Below are positions 14,824 to 22,682 of a DNA stretch of 42,920 bases, one piece after another. The stretch covers positions 1 to 42,920 of the forward strand of contig CBDTTW010000002.1 of assembly GCA_965363675.1 (NCBI GenBank), read 5' to 3'. The first letter of the stretch is position 1, and each line of letters opens with the position of its first letter. Under the pieces are notes generated by a model, which was not told where the DNA came from, ran no database searches, and worked only from the letters and a program-made list of their open reading frames with translations. Source of the stretch: CBDTTW01 sp965363675. GTDB lineage: Bacteria; Bacteroidota; Rhodothermia; Rhodothermales; DASSAV01. A program made the position numbers and the translations under genes.

Positions 14824-15620
14824 CTGCGGCGGCTCTCAGGGCGCTGCACGGTGACATGGTAGACGGGCTGGCGCTGCTCGTAGATCGCCATGAGCAGCCC
14901 CTCGCGCTGCATCTCCAGGAGCGTGCGCCCGAGCACCGCCCCGAGCCGCGACGGGTAGTCCTCGCCGAGGCGGCGGTAAGCGCCTCGCAGCGACTGCTCG
15001 CGCAGGGAGACGGCGGGCCACGTGGGCGGCGCCCCCGGCGCGCAGTCGAAGCGGCGCGTGTGCAGATCCACGGTCGCGCCGTAGGTGTGCGATGAGGTCG
15101 CGGCGGCGTTGCCGTTGACCCGGCGCAGGCGGCGCTGATCCTCCAGGGTGCGCATCGCCGAGGTGACGACGAAAGCGCACGGCGGCAGCCCCTCGGCCGC
15201 CAGGGCCTGCCGGAAGCGGCTGCCGACGAGGGCGAGCATGGTATGCGTTTCCGGCAGCACCACCGGCGCCCCGTACCGCATCGGCTGGACTGTGTACAGC
15301 GGCGTCTCGGAGAGCGGCCGCAGGCGTCCGGCGGCTACGAGCGTATCCACGTCGGCGCGCGTCGGCGCCGGCTCCTGCCCGAGGTGCGCCGCCTCGCGGA
15401 GATGGGCGGCGTTGCGGTAGGTCCGCAGGCCCCGCACCTCCTCCTGCGAGAGCAGCGCAATGCCGGCCGCGCGCTGCGCGATCTGCTGCGCGAGGCGCGC
15501 GGCCTCCTGCCGCCGGGCCTCGCGCTGCTGCTCGGACCACTGCGCCCCCCGGAGCGCGAGGAGCGCCAAGGCAAAGATGAGTAGGGCAGGGTAGAGGCGT
15601 CGGAGGGCGATCAGGGGCAT
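14820..15620 (-). CDS. DUF5715-like protein with M15-type peptidase motif
   Basis: The 266-residue protein has an N-terminal hydrophobic anchor (~8-25), a helical Gln/Arg/Ala-rich stretch to ~60, and a C-terminal domain resembling D,D-carboxypeptidase/DUF5715 folds. Zinc-ligand-like features are SSHTYGATVDLHT near residue 170-182 (His and Asp spaced as in M15 peptidases) and VYHVTV near 253 (last His), with SAMRTLEDQRRL before them. It would act on peptidoglycan stem peptides in the periplasm if active. The stop overlaps that of PAP2 by 4 bases. The AT-rich leader at 15621-15660 contains TA-rich -7-like sequences but no exact match in the right orientation. The enzyme activity is inferred from motif spacing only. 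Confidence 0.75.
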   Translation of the reverse strand: MPLIALRRLYPALLIFALALLALRGAQWSEQQREARRQEAARLAQQIAQRAAGIALLSQEEVRGLRTYRNAAHLREAAHLGQEPAPTRADVDTLVAAGRLRPLSETPLYTVQPMRYGAPVVLPETHTMLALVGSRFRQALAAEGLPPCAFVVTSAMRTLEDQRRLRRVNGNAAATSSHTYGATVDLHTRRFDCAPGAPPTWPAVSLREQSLRGAYRRLGEDYPSRLGAVLGRTLLEMQREGLLMAIYEQRQPVYHVTVQRPESRRS

Positions 15621-15726
15621 GTATATTTTGGATTATATATTTGTTATACCAAAACATACGCCATGCTGATCCCGGGGGCTCATGCAATTCCGTCGAAGAA
15701 CCGGGCGGCGCTGCCGCCGCGCGGGA

Positions 15727-16698
15727 CTACCGCAGGGCGGCGCGCCGGATGCGGTCCAGCAGGGCCACGCCTACGCCCGTTTCCGGCGGGGCCTGGCAGT
15801 AGATGCGCCGCGCGCCCCGCCGGTCGCTCTCGCGGAAGAAGGCAAACAGCTCGTAGCTGTACGCGGCGGCGTCCTCGGCGACGCACGTCAGCAGAAACGC
15901 CGCGCCCGGCGGAGGGGGGGTAAGGCCGATGTAGGCGGCGTACGGGGCGTCGGCGGCGGCCTCGTCGGGGCGCTCCACCACGTGGACCGTTGCGGTGGGC
16001 GCGTAGTGGCGGTGGCGCGTGCCGGGGCTGCGGGCCAGCAGGGCCTCGCCGGGAGCCGCCGCGTGGGCTTCCGGCGCCACCCGGCGCAGCATTTCGAGCG
16101 TGATGCTGCCGCTGCGCAGCACTACGGGCGCCGCCCCCGTGCAATCGACGACGGTGCTTTCGAGGCCGTAGCGCGAGCGCTCGCTTTGCAGGATGCAGCC
16201 GATGCGTCCCTCCAGGTCCTCCCGGACGGCTTGCCACGAGGTCGGGCTGGGCCGGCCGGAGCGGTTGGCCGAGGGGGCCGCTACGGGCGTGCGGCACGCC
16301 GCCAGAAACGCCTGCGCCGTGGCGTCGGCAGGCATGCGCACGCCCACGGTCTCCAGCCCCGCCGAAACGGCCGCCGGAAGCCGGGGGCTTCGGGGCAGCA
16401 CGAGCGTCAGCGGGCCGGGAAAAAACGCCTCGATGAGCCGCCGGGCATGCGGCGGCGTCTCGGCGGCCACCCCTCCGACGGCCTCGACCGACGCCACATG
16501 CACGATGAGGGGGTTGTCGGAGGGGCGGCCTTTCGCGCGGTAGATGCCCGCAATCGCGGCGGCGTTGAAGGCGTCGGCGCCGAGGCCGTAGACGGTCTCG
16601 GTGGGGAACGCCACGAGGCCCCCGGCGCGCAGGCAGGCGGCGGCGGCTTCGATGTCGGTGGTCAGGAGCGTTTCCAGCGGGGGGCCTCGGGTCGTCAG
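15727..16698 (-). CDS. sua5: L-threonylcarbamoyladenylate synthase (Sua5/YwlC), probable CTG start
   Basis: The protein makes threonylcarbamoyl-AMP from threonine, bicarbonate and ATP for t6A37 of tRNA. It has the YrdC motif GLVAFPTETVYGLGADAF, the KGRPSDNPLIVH nucleotide-binding region, VAAPSANRSGRPSPT, the HYAP linker and a C-terminal Sua5 domain, so it is the long two-domain type (~320 residues). No in-frame ATG, GTG or TTG lies upstream except GTG 16614, which would start within the first strand and lose ~28 residues that resemble the usual N-terminus (LLTTDIEAAAACLRAGG). The in-frame CTG 16698-16696 overlaps the TGA stop of the upstream gene (16697-16695) as CTGA. I favour this as the start, coupled to upstream translation; GTG 16614 is the conservative alternative. 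Confidence 0.85.
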   Translation of the reverse strand: MTTRGPPLETLLTTDIEAAAACLRAGGLVAFPTETVYGLGADAFNAAAIAGIYRAKGRPSDNPLIVHVASVEAVGGVAAETPPHARRLIEAFFPGPLTLVLPRSPRLPAAVSAGLETVGVRMPADATAQAFLAACRTPVAAPSANRSGRPSPTSWQAVREDLEGRIGCILQSERSRYGLESTVVDCTGAAPVVLRSGSITLEMLRRVAPEAHAAAPGEALLARSPGTRHRHYAPTATVHVVERPDEAAADAPYAAYIGLTPPPPGAAFLLTCVAEDAAAYSYELFAFFRESDRRGARRIYCQAPPETGVGVALLDRIRRAALR

Positions 16699-18431
16699 GA
16701 GTGGGGGGCGGCCAGGGCGAGCACGCGCCGCGCCTGCCGGGCGGCGCCGTCCGGGCCGTATGCCTCGAAGAGCAGCACGTAGAGGCCCAGCGGAAGCGCC
16801 CGCCCGGCGTCGTCGAGGCCGTCCCAGTCGAACTGCCCGGCGGCGGGGGCGGGCGTCGCCGGGGTGAGCGTGCGCACGAGCCGCCCGCCGAGGTCGTAGA
16901 TGCGCGCCCGCACGGCGCCGCCCCTCTGCGCCCCCGCGAAGCGCACCATCAGCACATCCTCGAAGCCGTCGCCGTCGGGGGAGAACGGCACAGGGCCGAC
17001 CTCGACCCGGAGCGCCCCGGCCTCTTCAGCGCCGCCGAGGCTGTTGGGGCATCCGGGCGTGCCGCCCGAGGCATCGACGCTGCTGGACCACGCGCCGCCC
17101 TCCGCGCGCTCCAGGCTGACGCCCGCCGTCGCGGCGAGGAACGGATTGTGCTGCGCCGGAGCGTACGCCGCCTCGTCTACGAGGCCGCCCCCCGGAAGGC
17201 GCAGCGCCAGGCGGTCGCCGCCGTCGTTCAGCCCCAGGTCGGCCCGCGCGAGCGTGTAGACGTACGCCTCCGGGCAAGCGGCCCCGCCGCCCGCCGCACG
17301 GAGCACGACGAACCCGCGCCCCGGCGCAAGGGCCGGGCCTTCGGCCAGCGGCAGCTTGCCGCCGGCGGCGTCCTCCAGGTATAGGCCGTACAGGTAGCGC
17401 GGCCCCGCCGCCGCGTTCTCCCACTCGACGTACTCCGACTGGCCGGTTCGGGGTGCATAGAGGATTTCGTTGAAAACCAGCTCGCCCGGCGCGGGCGGCG
17501 GCGCCACGGCGGCGTGGGCCTGCCCGAGCCGGTTGCCGTAGCGGTCGCGCACGCCCTCGACGCGCAGCAGGGCCTCCGCCGGGGCTTCCGCGCCGAAGTG
17601 CAGGCGGTAGGCGCGCTCCGTGAGCATCTCCAGCCGCAGCGGGCGCTGCTCGCCCCAACGGAACGCCTCGGGGACGGCCGAGGACGGCAGCAGCGGCTCG
17701 TCGAAGGTTGCGTCTACGGCCGTGGGGGCGGCGCGGCCGGCCAGCAGCAGCCGGGGCGGGGCGGCGTCGGCGGCAAGCGGCTCCGCGAAAAGGTCGTCGA
17801 AGCGGTAGGCGGCCCCTGCGGCGGCCGAGTGCTTCACCCACAGGCCGAAGTACGGCCCCCACCGGTGCGCGTCGTCGTGGGCGCTGAAGGCGAGCGTCCC
17901 GTCCACCCACACCTGCCAGGCGCCTTCCGGCCCGCGCGTCGCCTCCAGCGTCAGGTCGGCGCTGCGTTGCCGGAGGGCCTCCGGCGCCGCCCCTCCGAGC
18001 AGCGTGCGCTGCTCCGGGAGGCCGTCCTGGCGGTACAGGCGCACCTCGTCGGCGTTGTTCGTCCCGATTTGCAAATAGTAGCCGCGCACCGGGCCTTCGA
18101 GGTCGGGCGCGTCGGCCACGAGGTAGATGCGCGCGCCGTTGGCATTGCTTAGATTGAGGTCGCGGTAGCCGAACCGCAGCGACCAGCGCCCGTAGGCGAC
18201 GTGGCTTTCCGTGCTGATCGTCAGCGTATCGGCCGCAGGACCCCCGGCGGTGTGCAGGGCAAAGTCGGCTCCTTCGGGCGCGAGCACCCAACCCGGTTGG
18301 AAGCGCTGCCAGGAGGGGTCTCGCTCCAACTCGCCGTCCGCAAAACGCTCGTGGAGCTGGGCGCGCGCCGGCGCGGCCAGGCGCAGGCAGACCAGGCACA
18401 GACAGAGGATCAGAAGGCGAAGCGCGGTCAT
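16695..18431 (-). CDS. Secreted lamin-tail-domain protein with FlgD/CHU_C-like C-terminus
   Basis: This 578-residue exported protein has a signal peptide at 1-24 (ending APARAQ). A concanavalin-like beta domain follows (about 28-200). An LTD (lamin-tail domain) begins with GELVFNEILYAPRTGQSEYVEW near 313. The C-terminal Ig-like region has FSPDGDGFEDVLMVRF near 482 and ends FDWDGLDDAGRALPLGLYVLLFEAY near 545, which resembles the gliding-motility/T9SS-associated C-terminal module of Bacteroidota. It probably sits on the cell surface or is released. Several LTD proteins in this phylum are nuclease-linked, but no nuclease motif is seen here. ATG 18431 was chosen as it begins the signal peptide; the frame stays open upstream antisense to rhaI. 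It overlaps the sua5 start. Confidence 0.85.
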   Translation of the reverse strand: MTALRLLILCLCLVCLRLAAPARAQLHERFADGELERDPSWQRFQPGWVLAPEGADFALHTAGGPAADTLTISTESHVAYGRWSLRFGYRDLNLSNANGARIYLVADAPDLEGPVRGYYLQIGTNNADEVRLYRQDGLPEQRTLLGGAAPEALRQRSADLTLEATRGPEGAWQVWVDGTLAFSAHDDAHRWGPYFGLWVKHSAAAGAAYRFDDLFAEPLAADAAPPRLLLAGRAAPTAVDATFDEPLLPSSAVPEAFRWGEQRPLRLEMLTERAYRLHFGAEAPAEALLRVEGVRDRYGNRLGQAHAAVAPPPAPGELVFNEILYAPRTGQSEYVEWENAAAGPRYLYGLYLEDAAGGKLPLAEGPALAPGRGFVVLRAAGGGAACPEAYVYTLARADLGLNDGGDRLALRLPGGGLVDEAAYAPAQHNPFLAATAGVSLERAEGGAWSSSVDASGGTPGCPNSLGGAEEAGALRVEVGPVPFSPDGDGFEDVLMVRFAGAQRGGAVRARIYDLGGRLVRTLTPATPAPAAGQFDWDGLDDAGRALPLGLYVLLFEAYGPDGAARQARRVLALAAPHS

Positions 18432-18521
18432 CGGCAGGCGGCGAGCGGGCGCGGCATACGGGCGATAGCAGCAGGCGGCCCCCGGCGCGTTTCGGCAAGG
18501 GAGCCTTTCCACCAATTCCGA

Positions 18522-18553
18522 CAAAGGTACACGCATATGCTCGACCAGGACAA
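18522..18553 (-). promoter_or_regulatory. Bacteroidota-type promoter for the lamin-tail-domain gene
   Basis: On the minus strand, TTG (18553-18551), a 21-base spacer and TACCTTTG (18529-18522) match the -33/-7 consensus. The start would be near 18515, leaving an ~84-base leader to ATG 18431. The element lies within the first codons of rhaI on the opposite strand. Confidence 0.55.
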
Positions 18554-19823
18554 CGTGCAGGACGCCAACCGGGGCCTGCAATCCACCCACGAAAGCGATT
18601 TTGCCCACGCCGCCGACCGTCTCGGCAGGCGCGGCGTCGATGTGGAGGCCGTCGTCGCGGCGGTGCAGGCCTTCGAGGTTGCCATTCCGTCGTGGGCCCT
18701 CGGCACGGGCGGCACTCGCTTCGGTCGCTTCCCCCGGGGCGGCGAGCCCCGCGACATCTTCGAGAAGCTGGAGGATGTGGCCGTCGTGCACCGGCTCACG
18801 GGCACCGCCCCGGCCGTCTCGCTGCACATCCCCTGGGACGAGCCCGAAGACCCGGAGGCTTTGCGGCGGCATGCCGCTGCGCTCGGGCTGAGCTTCGATG
18901 CGGTCAACTCGAACACCTTCCAGGACCAGGCGGGCCAGGCGCTCAGCTACAAGTTCGGCTCGCTCTGCCACACCGACCCGGCGGTGCGCCGCCAGGCCGT
19001 CGAGCACAACCTGCACGTCATCGAGGTCGGGCAGACGCTCGGCTCGCAGGCCATTACGATCTGGCTGGCCGACGGCAGCAACTTCCCCGGACAGATGCAC
19101 CTCCGGCGCAGCTTCGAGCGCACCCTGGAGGCGCTCCAGGCCATCTACGCGCAGCTTCCGGCGGACTGGAAGCTCTTTACGGAGCACAAGCCCTACGAGC
19201 CTGCCTTCTACGCCACCGTCGTGCAGGATTGGGGCTCGTCGTACCTGCTGGCGACGGCGCTCGGCGAGCGCGCCGAATGCCTCGTGGATTTGGGGCACCA
19301 CCTCCCCAACACCAATATCGAACTGGTCGTGGCGCGGCTCATCGGCGCGGGCAAGCTCGGCGGCTTCCACTTCAACGACAGCAAATACGGCGACGACGAC
19401 CTGACGACGGGCTCAATCCAGCCGTATCAGCTTTTCCTGATCTTCAACGAACTCGTTGATGCGGCCCAGACGTTCGGGGCGGCGTTCCGCCCGGCCTACA
19501 TGCTCGACCAGAGCCACAACCTGAAAGACCCCATCGAGGCGCTCGCGCAGAGCGTGCTGGCGCTGCAACGCGCTTACTGCCAAGCCCTGCTCGTGGACCG
19601 CGCCGCGCTGGAGGGCTTCCAGGAAGCCAACGATGTGCTCATGGCCGAGCAGACCGTGCGCGCCGCCTTCGAGACGGATGCGGCCCCGCTCATCGCGGAG
19701 GCGCGCCGCCGCGCCGGGGCTGCCCTCGACCCGATCGCCTGCTTCCGCGCCTCCGGCTACCGGGCGCGCAAGGAAGAGGAGCGCGCCGGGGCCGCCGCCT
19801 ACGCGCCGCCGCAGTCGCTCTAG
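18537..19823 (+). CDS. rhaI: L-rhamnose isomerase, RhaI (Pseudomonas stutzeri) type
   Basis: The 428-residue enzyme interconverts L-rhamnose and L-rhamnulose in the cytoplasm. It matches the broad-specificity TIM-barrel RhaI family along its full length: IPSWALGTGGTRFGRFP, DIFEKLEDVAVVHRLTG, FDAVNSNTFQDQ, SYKFGSL, FTEHKPYEPAFYATVVQDWG (a glutamate ligand), CLVDLGHHLPNTNIE (Asp/His), GGFHFNDSKYGDDDL and AYMLDQSHN (Asp/His). All expected metal ligands are present. ATG 18537 gives the family's normal length. It is divergent from the LTD gene, and its stop overlaps that of the convergent NIPSNAP gene by 4 bases. No rhamnulokinase or rhamnose dehydrogenase lies in view, so the rest of the pathway must be elsewhere. 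Confidence 0.95.
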   Translation: MLDQDNVQDANRGLQSTHESDFAHAADRLGRRGVDVEAVVAAVQAFEVAIPSWALGTGGTRFGRFPRGGEPRDIFEKLEDVAVVHRLTGTAPAVSLHIPWDEPEDPEALRRHAAALGLSFDAVNSNTFQDQAGQALSYKFGSLCHTDPAVRRQAVEHNLHVIEVGQTLGSQAITIWLADGSNFPGQMHLRRSFERTLEALQAIYAQLPADWKLFTEHKPYEPAFYATVVQDWGSSYLLATALGERAECLVDLGHHLPNTNIELVVARLIGAGKLGGFHFNDSKYGDDDLTTGSIQPYQLFLIFNELVDAAQTFGAAFRPAYMLDQSHNLKDPIEALAQSVLALQRAYCQALLVDRAALEGFQEANDVLMAEQTVRAAFETDAAPLIAEARRRAGAALDPIACFRASGYRARKEEERAGAAAYAPPQSL

Positions 19824-20590
19824 AGGATCTGGGAGTACGGCGTCGGCTCGTAGACGGCGCGATGGATATACCCGACGATCTCGCCGTGCTGCTGCACCGA
19901 CGCGGCCGAGACGCGCGTCCACTCGGGGTCGGCGCGGAAACCGGCCCACGCCGCCTCGCGGGCGGCGAGGCTCTCGAAGGGCGTCAGGTAGACGAGGCTG
20001 GGGCGGTCCGGGCCGTAGACGGTCTCGCCGTAGAGGATCGGGCGGATGCCGTGCTTGTGGAACAGCGGGATCTCCGGCCCGGCGAAGCGCTCGTGCAGGC
20101 GCGCAAGCTGCCGCTCGGTCGGGGCATGGTACAGGCGGTACTCGAAGATGCCCGGGCGCGCGCCCTCGGGCGAGGCCGCCAGCGGCGCGGCGTAGGGCGT
20201 CGCGCGCAGCAGCCGCGACTCGTTCCGGTCGAAGGCCGGCCCGTCCTGCTCCAGCCGGGCCATGCCCTCGGCCCACGCCGGGTCCGCCTGCACGCCCTGC
20301 CAGCCCCGGGCGAAGGCCGCCGGGTCCGACATGTCGATCACCATCAGCACGTGCGGCGTGTGCTCGCCGATGGCGACCTTGAATACCCCTACCGGCCCCA
20401 CGCCGTGCCGCGCGAAGAGCGGCATCGCCGAGGCGCGCAGCCAGGTTTCCAGGCGGCTGACCTGGGGACCGTTCTGCATGTAGAAGAACGTCAGCTCGTA
20501 GTACCCGGCCGCCGCAGGGGCCGGGCGCAGGCCAAGGCCGGCGGCGGTCGCCGCCGCGGCGCCCGTCTGCAAGAAATTGCGTCGGTTCAT
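19820..20590 (-). CDS. Tat-exported NIPSNAP-domain protein
   Basis: This 256-residue protein begins MNRRNFLQTGAAAATAAGL, a twin-arginine signal peptide (residues 1-~25, RRNFLQ). Two NIPSNAP-like ferredoxin-fold repeats follow. The first is at ~30-130 (YYELTFFYMQNG through HVLMVIDMSDPAAFARGW) and the second at ~145-255 (GIFEYRLYHAPTERQLARL, then FHKHGIRPILYGETVYG and VYLTPFESLAAREAAWAGF). NIPSNAP proteins have poorly known roles; some are involved in vesicle or mitochondrial biology, others in sugar-derived metabolite binding. Export through Tat implies folding with a cofactor or ligand first. It shares a region with RhaI, lyase and oxidoreductase genes. The stop overlaps rhaI by 4 bases. Confidence 0.85.
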   Translation of the reverse strand: MNRRNFLQTGAAAATAAGLGLRPAPAAAGYYELTFFYMQNGPQVSRLETWLRASAMPLFARHGVGPVGVFKVAIGEHTPHVLMVIDMSDPAAFARGWQGVQADPAWAEGMARLEQDGPAFDRNESRLLRATPYAAPLAASPEGARPGIFEYRLYHAPTERQLARLHERFAGPEIPLFHKHGIRPILYGETVYGPDRPSLVYLTPFESLAAREAAWAGFRADPEWTRVSAASVQQHGEIVGYIHRAVYEPTPYSQIL

Positions 20591-20722
20591 GAGGATTCAG
20601 GGTTGAGGGAGGGGAATCGTAGGGCGGGGGTGGATGCAGCCCCCGGAAAAAATTATACTGATTTAACGGGCGCGTTCCGACAGGCGCGCCGGTTTCTGTT
20701 TCCTCGTTCGCGCCTTCGCCGT

Positions 20723-22672
20723 ATGCACGTCCGCCGCCTCTGCCTTCTTGCCTTGCTCGCGTGCCTGGCGGCCGCGCCGTGCGGCCGGGCGCAGCCGGCG
20801 CAGATGCTCAACGCGCTGCGGGCGGGGCACCCCCGGCTGCTGCTCACCTCGCAGGACCAGGCGCGCCTGGCCGAGCGGGCGGCCTCGGATACGCTCCTGG
20901 CGCTGCTGCTCAAAGAAACGCAGGTGCGGGCCAACCGCGCCCTTTCGGAGCCTACAGTGCGCTACGAGCTGGTCGGGCCGCGCCTGCTGGCCCAAAGCCG
21001 CAGCGCCATCGACCGCATCCTGCCCTTGGCCCTGACGTACCGCCTGACGCGCAACCACGTGTACCTGGAGCGGGCCGCGCAGGAGATGCGGGCCGCCGCC
21101 GCGCTCAAGGACTGGAACCCGAGCCACTTCCTCGATGTGGCCGAGATGACGACGGCGCTCGCCATCGGCTACGACTGGCTCAAGCTGGGCCTGACCGAGG
21201 AGGAGCGCGCCGCCGTCCGCACGGCCATCATCGAAAAGGGCCTTCAGCCGGGGCTGAGGGCGTACCGCGAGAACGCCTTCTGGGTCAAGGACCGCCCGAG
21301 CAACTGGACGCAGGTCTGCAATGCGGGCCTGCTCCTGGGCGCGCTCGCCGTCGCCTACGAAGCGCCTGACCTGGCCGAAGCCGTCGTGCGGAACGTCTAC
21401 GCTTCCATCCCGCACGGCATGGAATCCTACCGTCCCGACGGCCAGTACGTCGAGGGGCCTTCCTACTGGGAGTACGCCGCCACTTACAACGCGCTGCTCA
21501 TCGAGGCGCTGCGCACGGCGATGGGCGAGGACTGGGGCCTGCCCGAGGCGCCGGGCTTTGCGGCTACGGCGGACTACTTCATCCACATGATCACGCCCGC
21601 GCGCCGGCTCTACAACTACGCCGACGGCGGCCCGGGCTTCGGTACGGCGCCGGTGCTGGGCTGGCTGGCTCGGAACTTCGAGCGCCCCGATCAGGCGGCT
21701 TTTTACCGGGCGCTGCTGCGCGAGCGTTTGCAGGCGCCGCCTGCGAAGCCCGGCAAGAACCTGCTCGGCGGGCGCTTCCTGGCGCTCGAAGCGCTCTGGT
21801 GCCCCCCCGAGCCCTCCGGCCGCCTCCGACCGGCGCCGCTCGACGCGCTCTTTCGCGGCGAGGGCGACGTGGCGGCCCTGCGCAGCAGTTGGCGCGGCGA
21901 CGCCCTCTACGTTGGCTTCAAAGGCGGCAAGAACAACGCCAGCCATGCGCACCTCGACATCGGATCGTTCATCCTGGAGGCCGACGGCGTGCGGTGGGCG
22001 CTCGACCTGGGGCCGGACGACTACAACCTGCCCGGCTACTGGTCCTTCGGCGAGGACGGCAAGCGCTGGAGTTACTTCCGCCTGAACAACCTCAGCCACA
22101 ATACGCTTGCCGTCGGCGGCAAGCGGCAGAAAGCCGCCGCCGTCTCCCGCGCCACGGCCTTCGCCTCGACCCCGGCGCGCGCGCACGCCGTCATGGATCT
22201 GAGCGAAGCCTATGCAGGGCAGGCCGCCCGCGTGCGGCGCGGCGTGGCCTTGCTGAACCGCCGCCGCGTGCTCGTGCAGGACGAGCTGGAGGGCGTGCAG
22301 GAGGGGGCTGAAGTGCGCTGGGCCATGGCGACCGAAGCCGAAGTGAAAATCGACGGCCGCCGGGCCGCGCTGACGCAGGGCGGCAAGACGCTGCACGCCG
22401 AGATCCTTTCGCCTGCCGGCGCCCGCTTCGAGCTGGCCTCCACCGACCCCGGCGACGACCGCCAGCACCAGAACAAAGGCGCGCGCATGCTCGTGGCGCA
22501 CGTCGAGAGCCGGGGGCGCAAAACGCCGATGCGCATTGCGGTGCTGCTTACGCCCGTCGGGCGCGGTTGGGGGCGCATGGCTGCTCCGGCCCTGACGCCG
22601 CTCTCGGCATGGAAAAACACCCACCCGGAGATCAAAGCCGAGGCGGCGACGCCCCGGCAGGCGCCGAAATAA
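20723..22672 (+). CDS. Heparinase II/III-family polysaccharide or oligouronide lyase
   Basis: The 649-residue protein has a signal peptide at 1-23 (ending CGRAQ). An (alpha/alpha) toroid at ~28-370 contains SNWTQVCNAG and DGQYVEGPSYWEYAATYN, typical of heparinase II/III-like lyases. The beta-sandwich domain has NNASHAHLDIGSFILEADGVRWALDLG from residue ~405, with the His and Asp of the metal site, and YNLPGYWSF. The enzyme would cut uronic-acid-containing chains by beta-elimination in the periplasm or outside. Substrate cannot be read from sequence; alginate, ulvan, pectin- or heparin-like chains are all possible. It is 10 bases before the Gfo/Idh/MocA gene, so both form an operon. RhaI nearby makes a rhamnose-uronate polymer a reasonable guess. 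Confidence 0.9.
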   Translation: MHVRRLCLLALLACLAAAPCGRAQPAQMLNALRAGHPRLLLTSQDQARLAERAASDTLLALLLKETQVRANRALSEPTVRYELVGPRLLAQSRSAIDRILPLALTYRLTRNHVYLERAAQEMRAAAALKDWNPSHFLDVAEMTTALAIGYDWLKLGLTEEERAAVRTAIIEKGLQPGLRAYRENAFWVKDRPSNWTQVCNAGLLLGALAVAYEAPDLAEAVVRNVYASIPHGMESYRPDGQYVEGPSYWEYAATYNALLIEALRTAMGEDWGLPEAPGFAATADYFIHMITPARRLYNYADGGPGFGTAPVLGWLARNFERPDQAAFYRALLRERLQAPPAKPGKNLLGGRFLALEALWCPPEPSGRLRPAPLDALFRGEGDVAALRSSWRGDALYVGFKGGKNNASHAHLDIGSFILEADGVRWALDLGPDDYNLPGYWSFGEDGKRWSYFRLNNLSHNTLAVGGKRQKAAAVSRATAFASTPARAHAVMDLSEAYAGQAARVRRGVALLNRRRVLVQDELEGVQEGAEVRWAMATEAEVKIDGRRAALTQGGKTLHAEILSPAGARFELASTDPGDDRQHQNKGARMLVAHVESRGRKTPMRIAVLLTPVGRGWGRMAAPALTPLSAWKNTHPEIKAEAATPRQAPK

Positions 22673-22682
22673 CCTTATCCGT

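Noticed and set aside
15621..15726. Exact TATATTTG -7-like match on the plus strand at 15636-15643
   Set aside because: No plausible plus-strand gene follows; the next coding sequence is sua5 on the minus strand, so this is probably an AT-rich leader of the DUF5715 gene.
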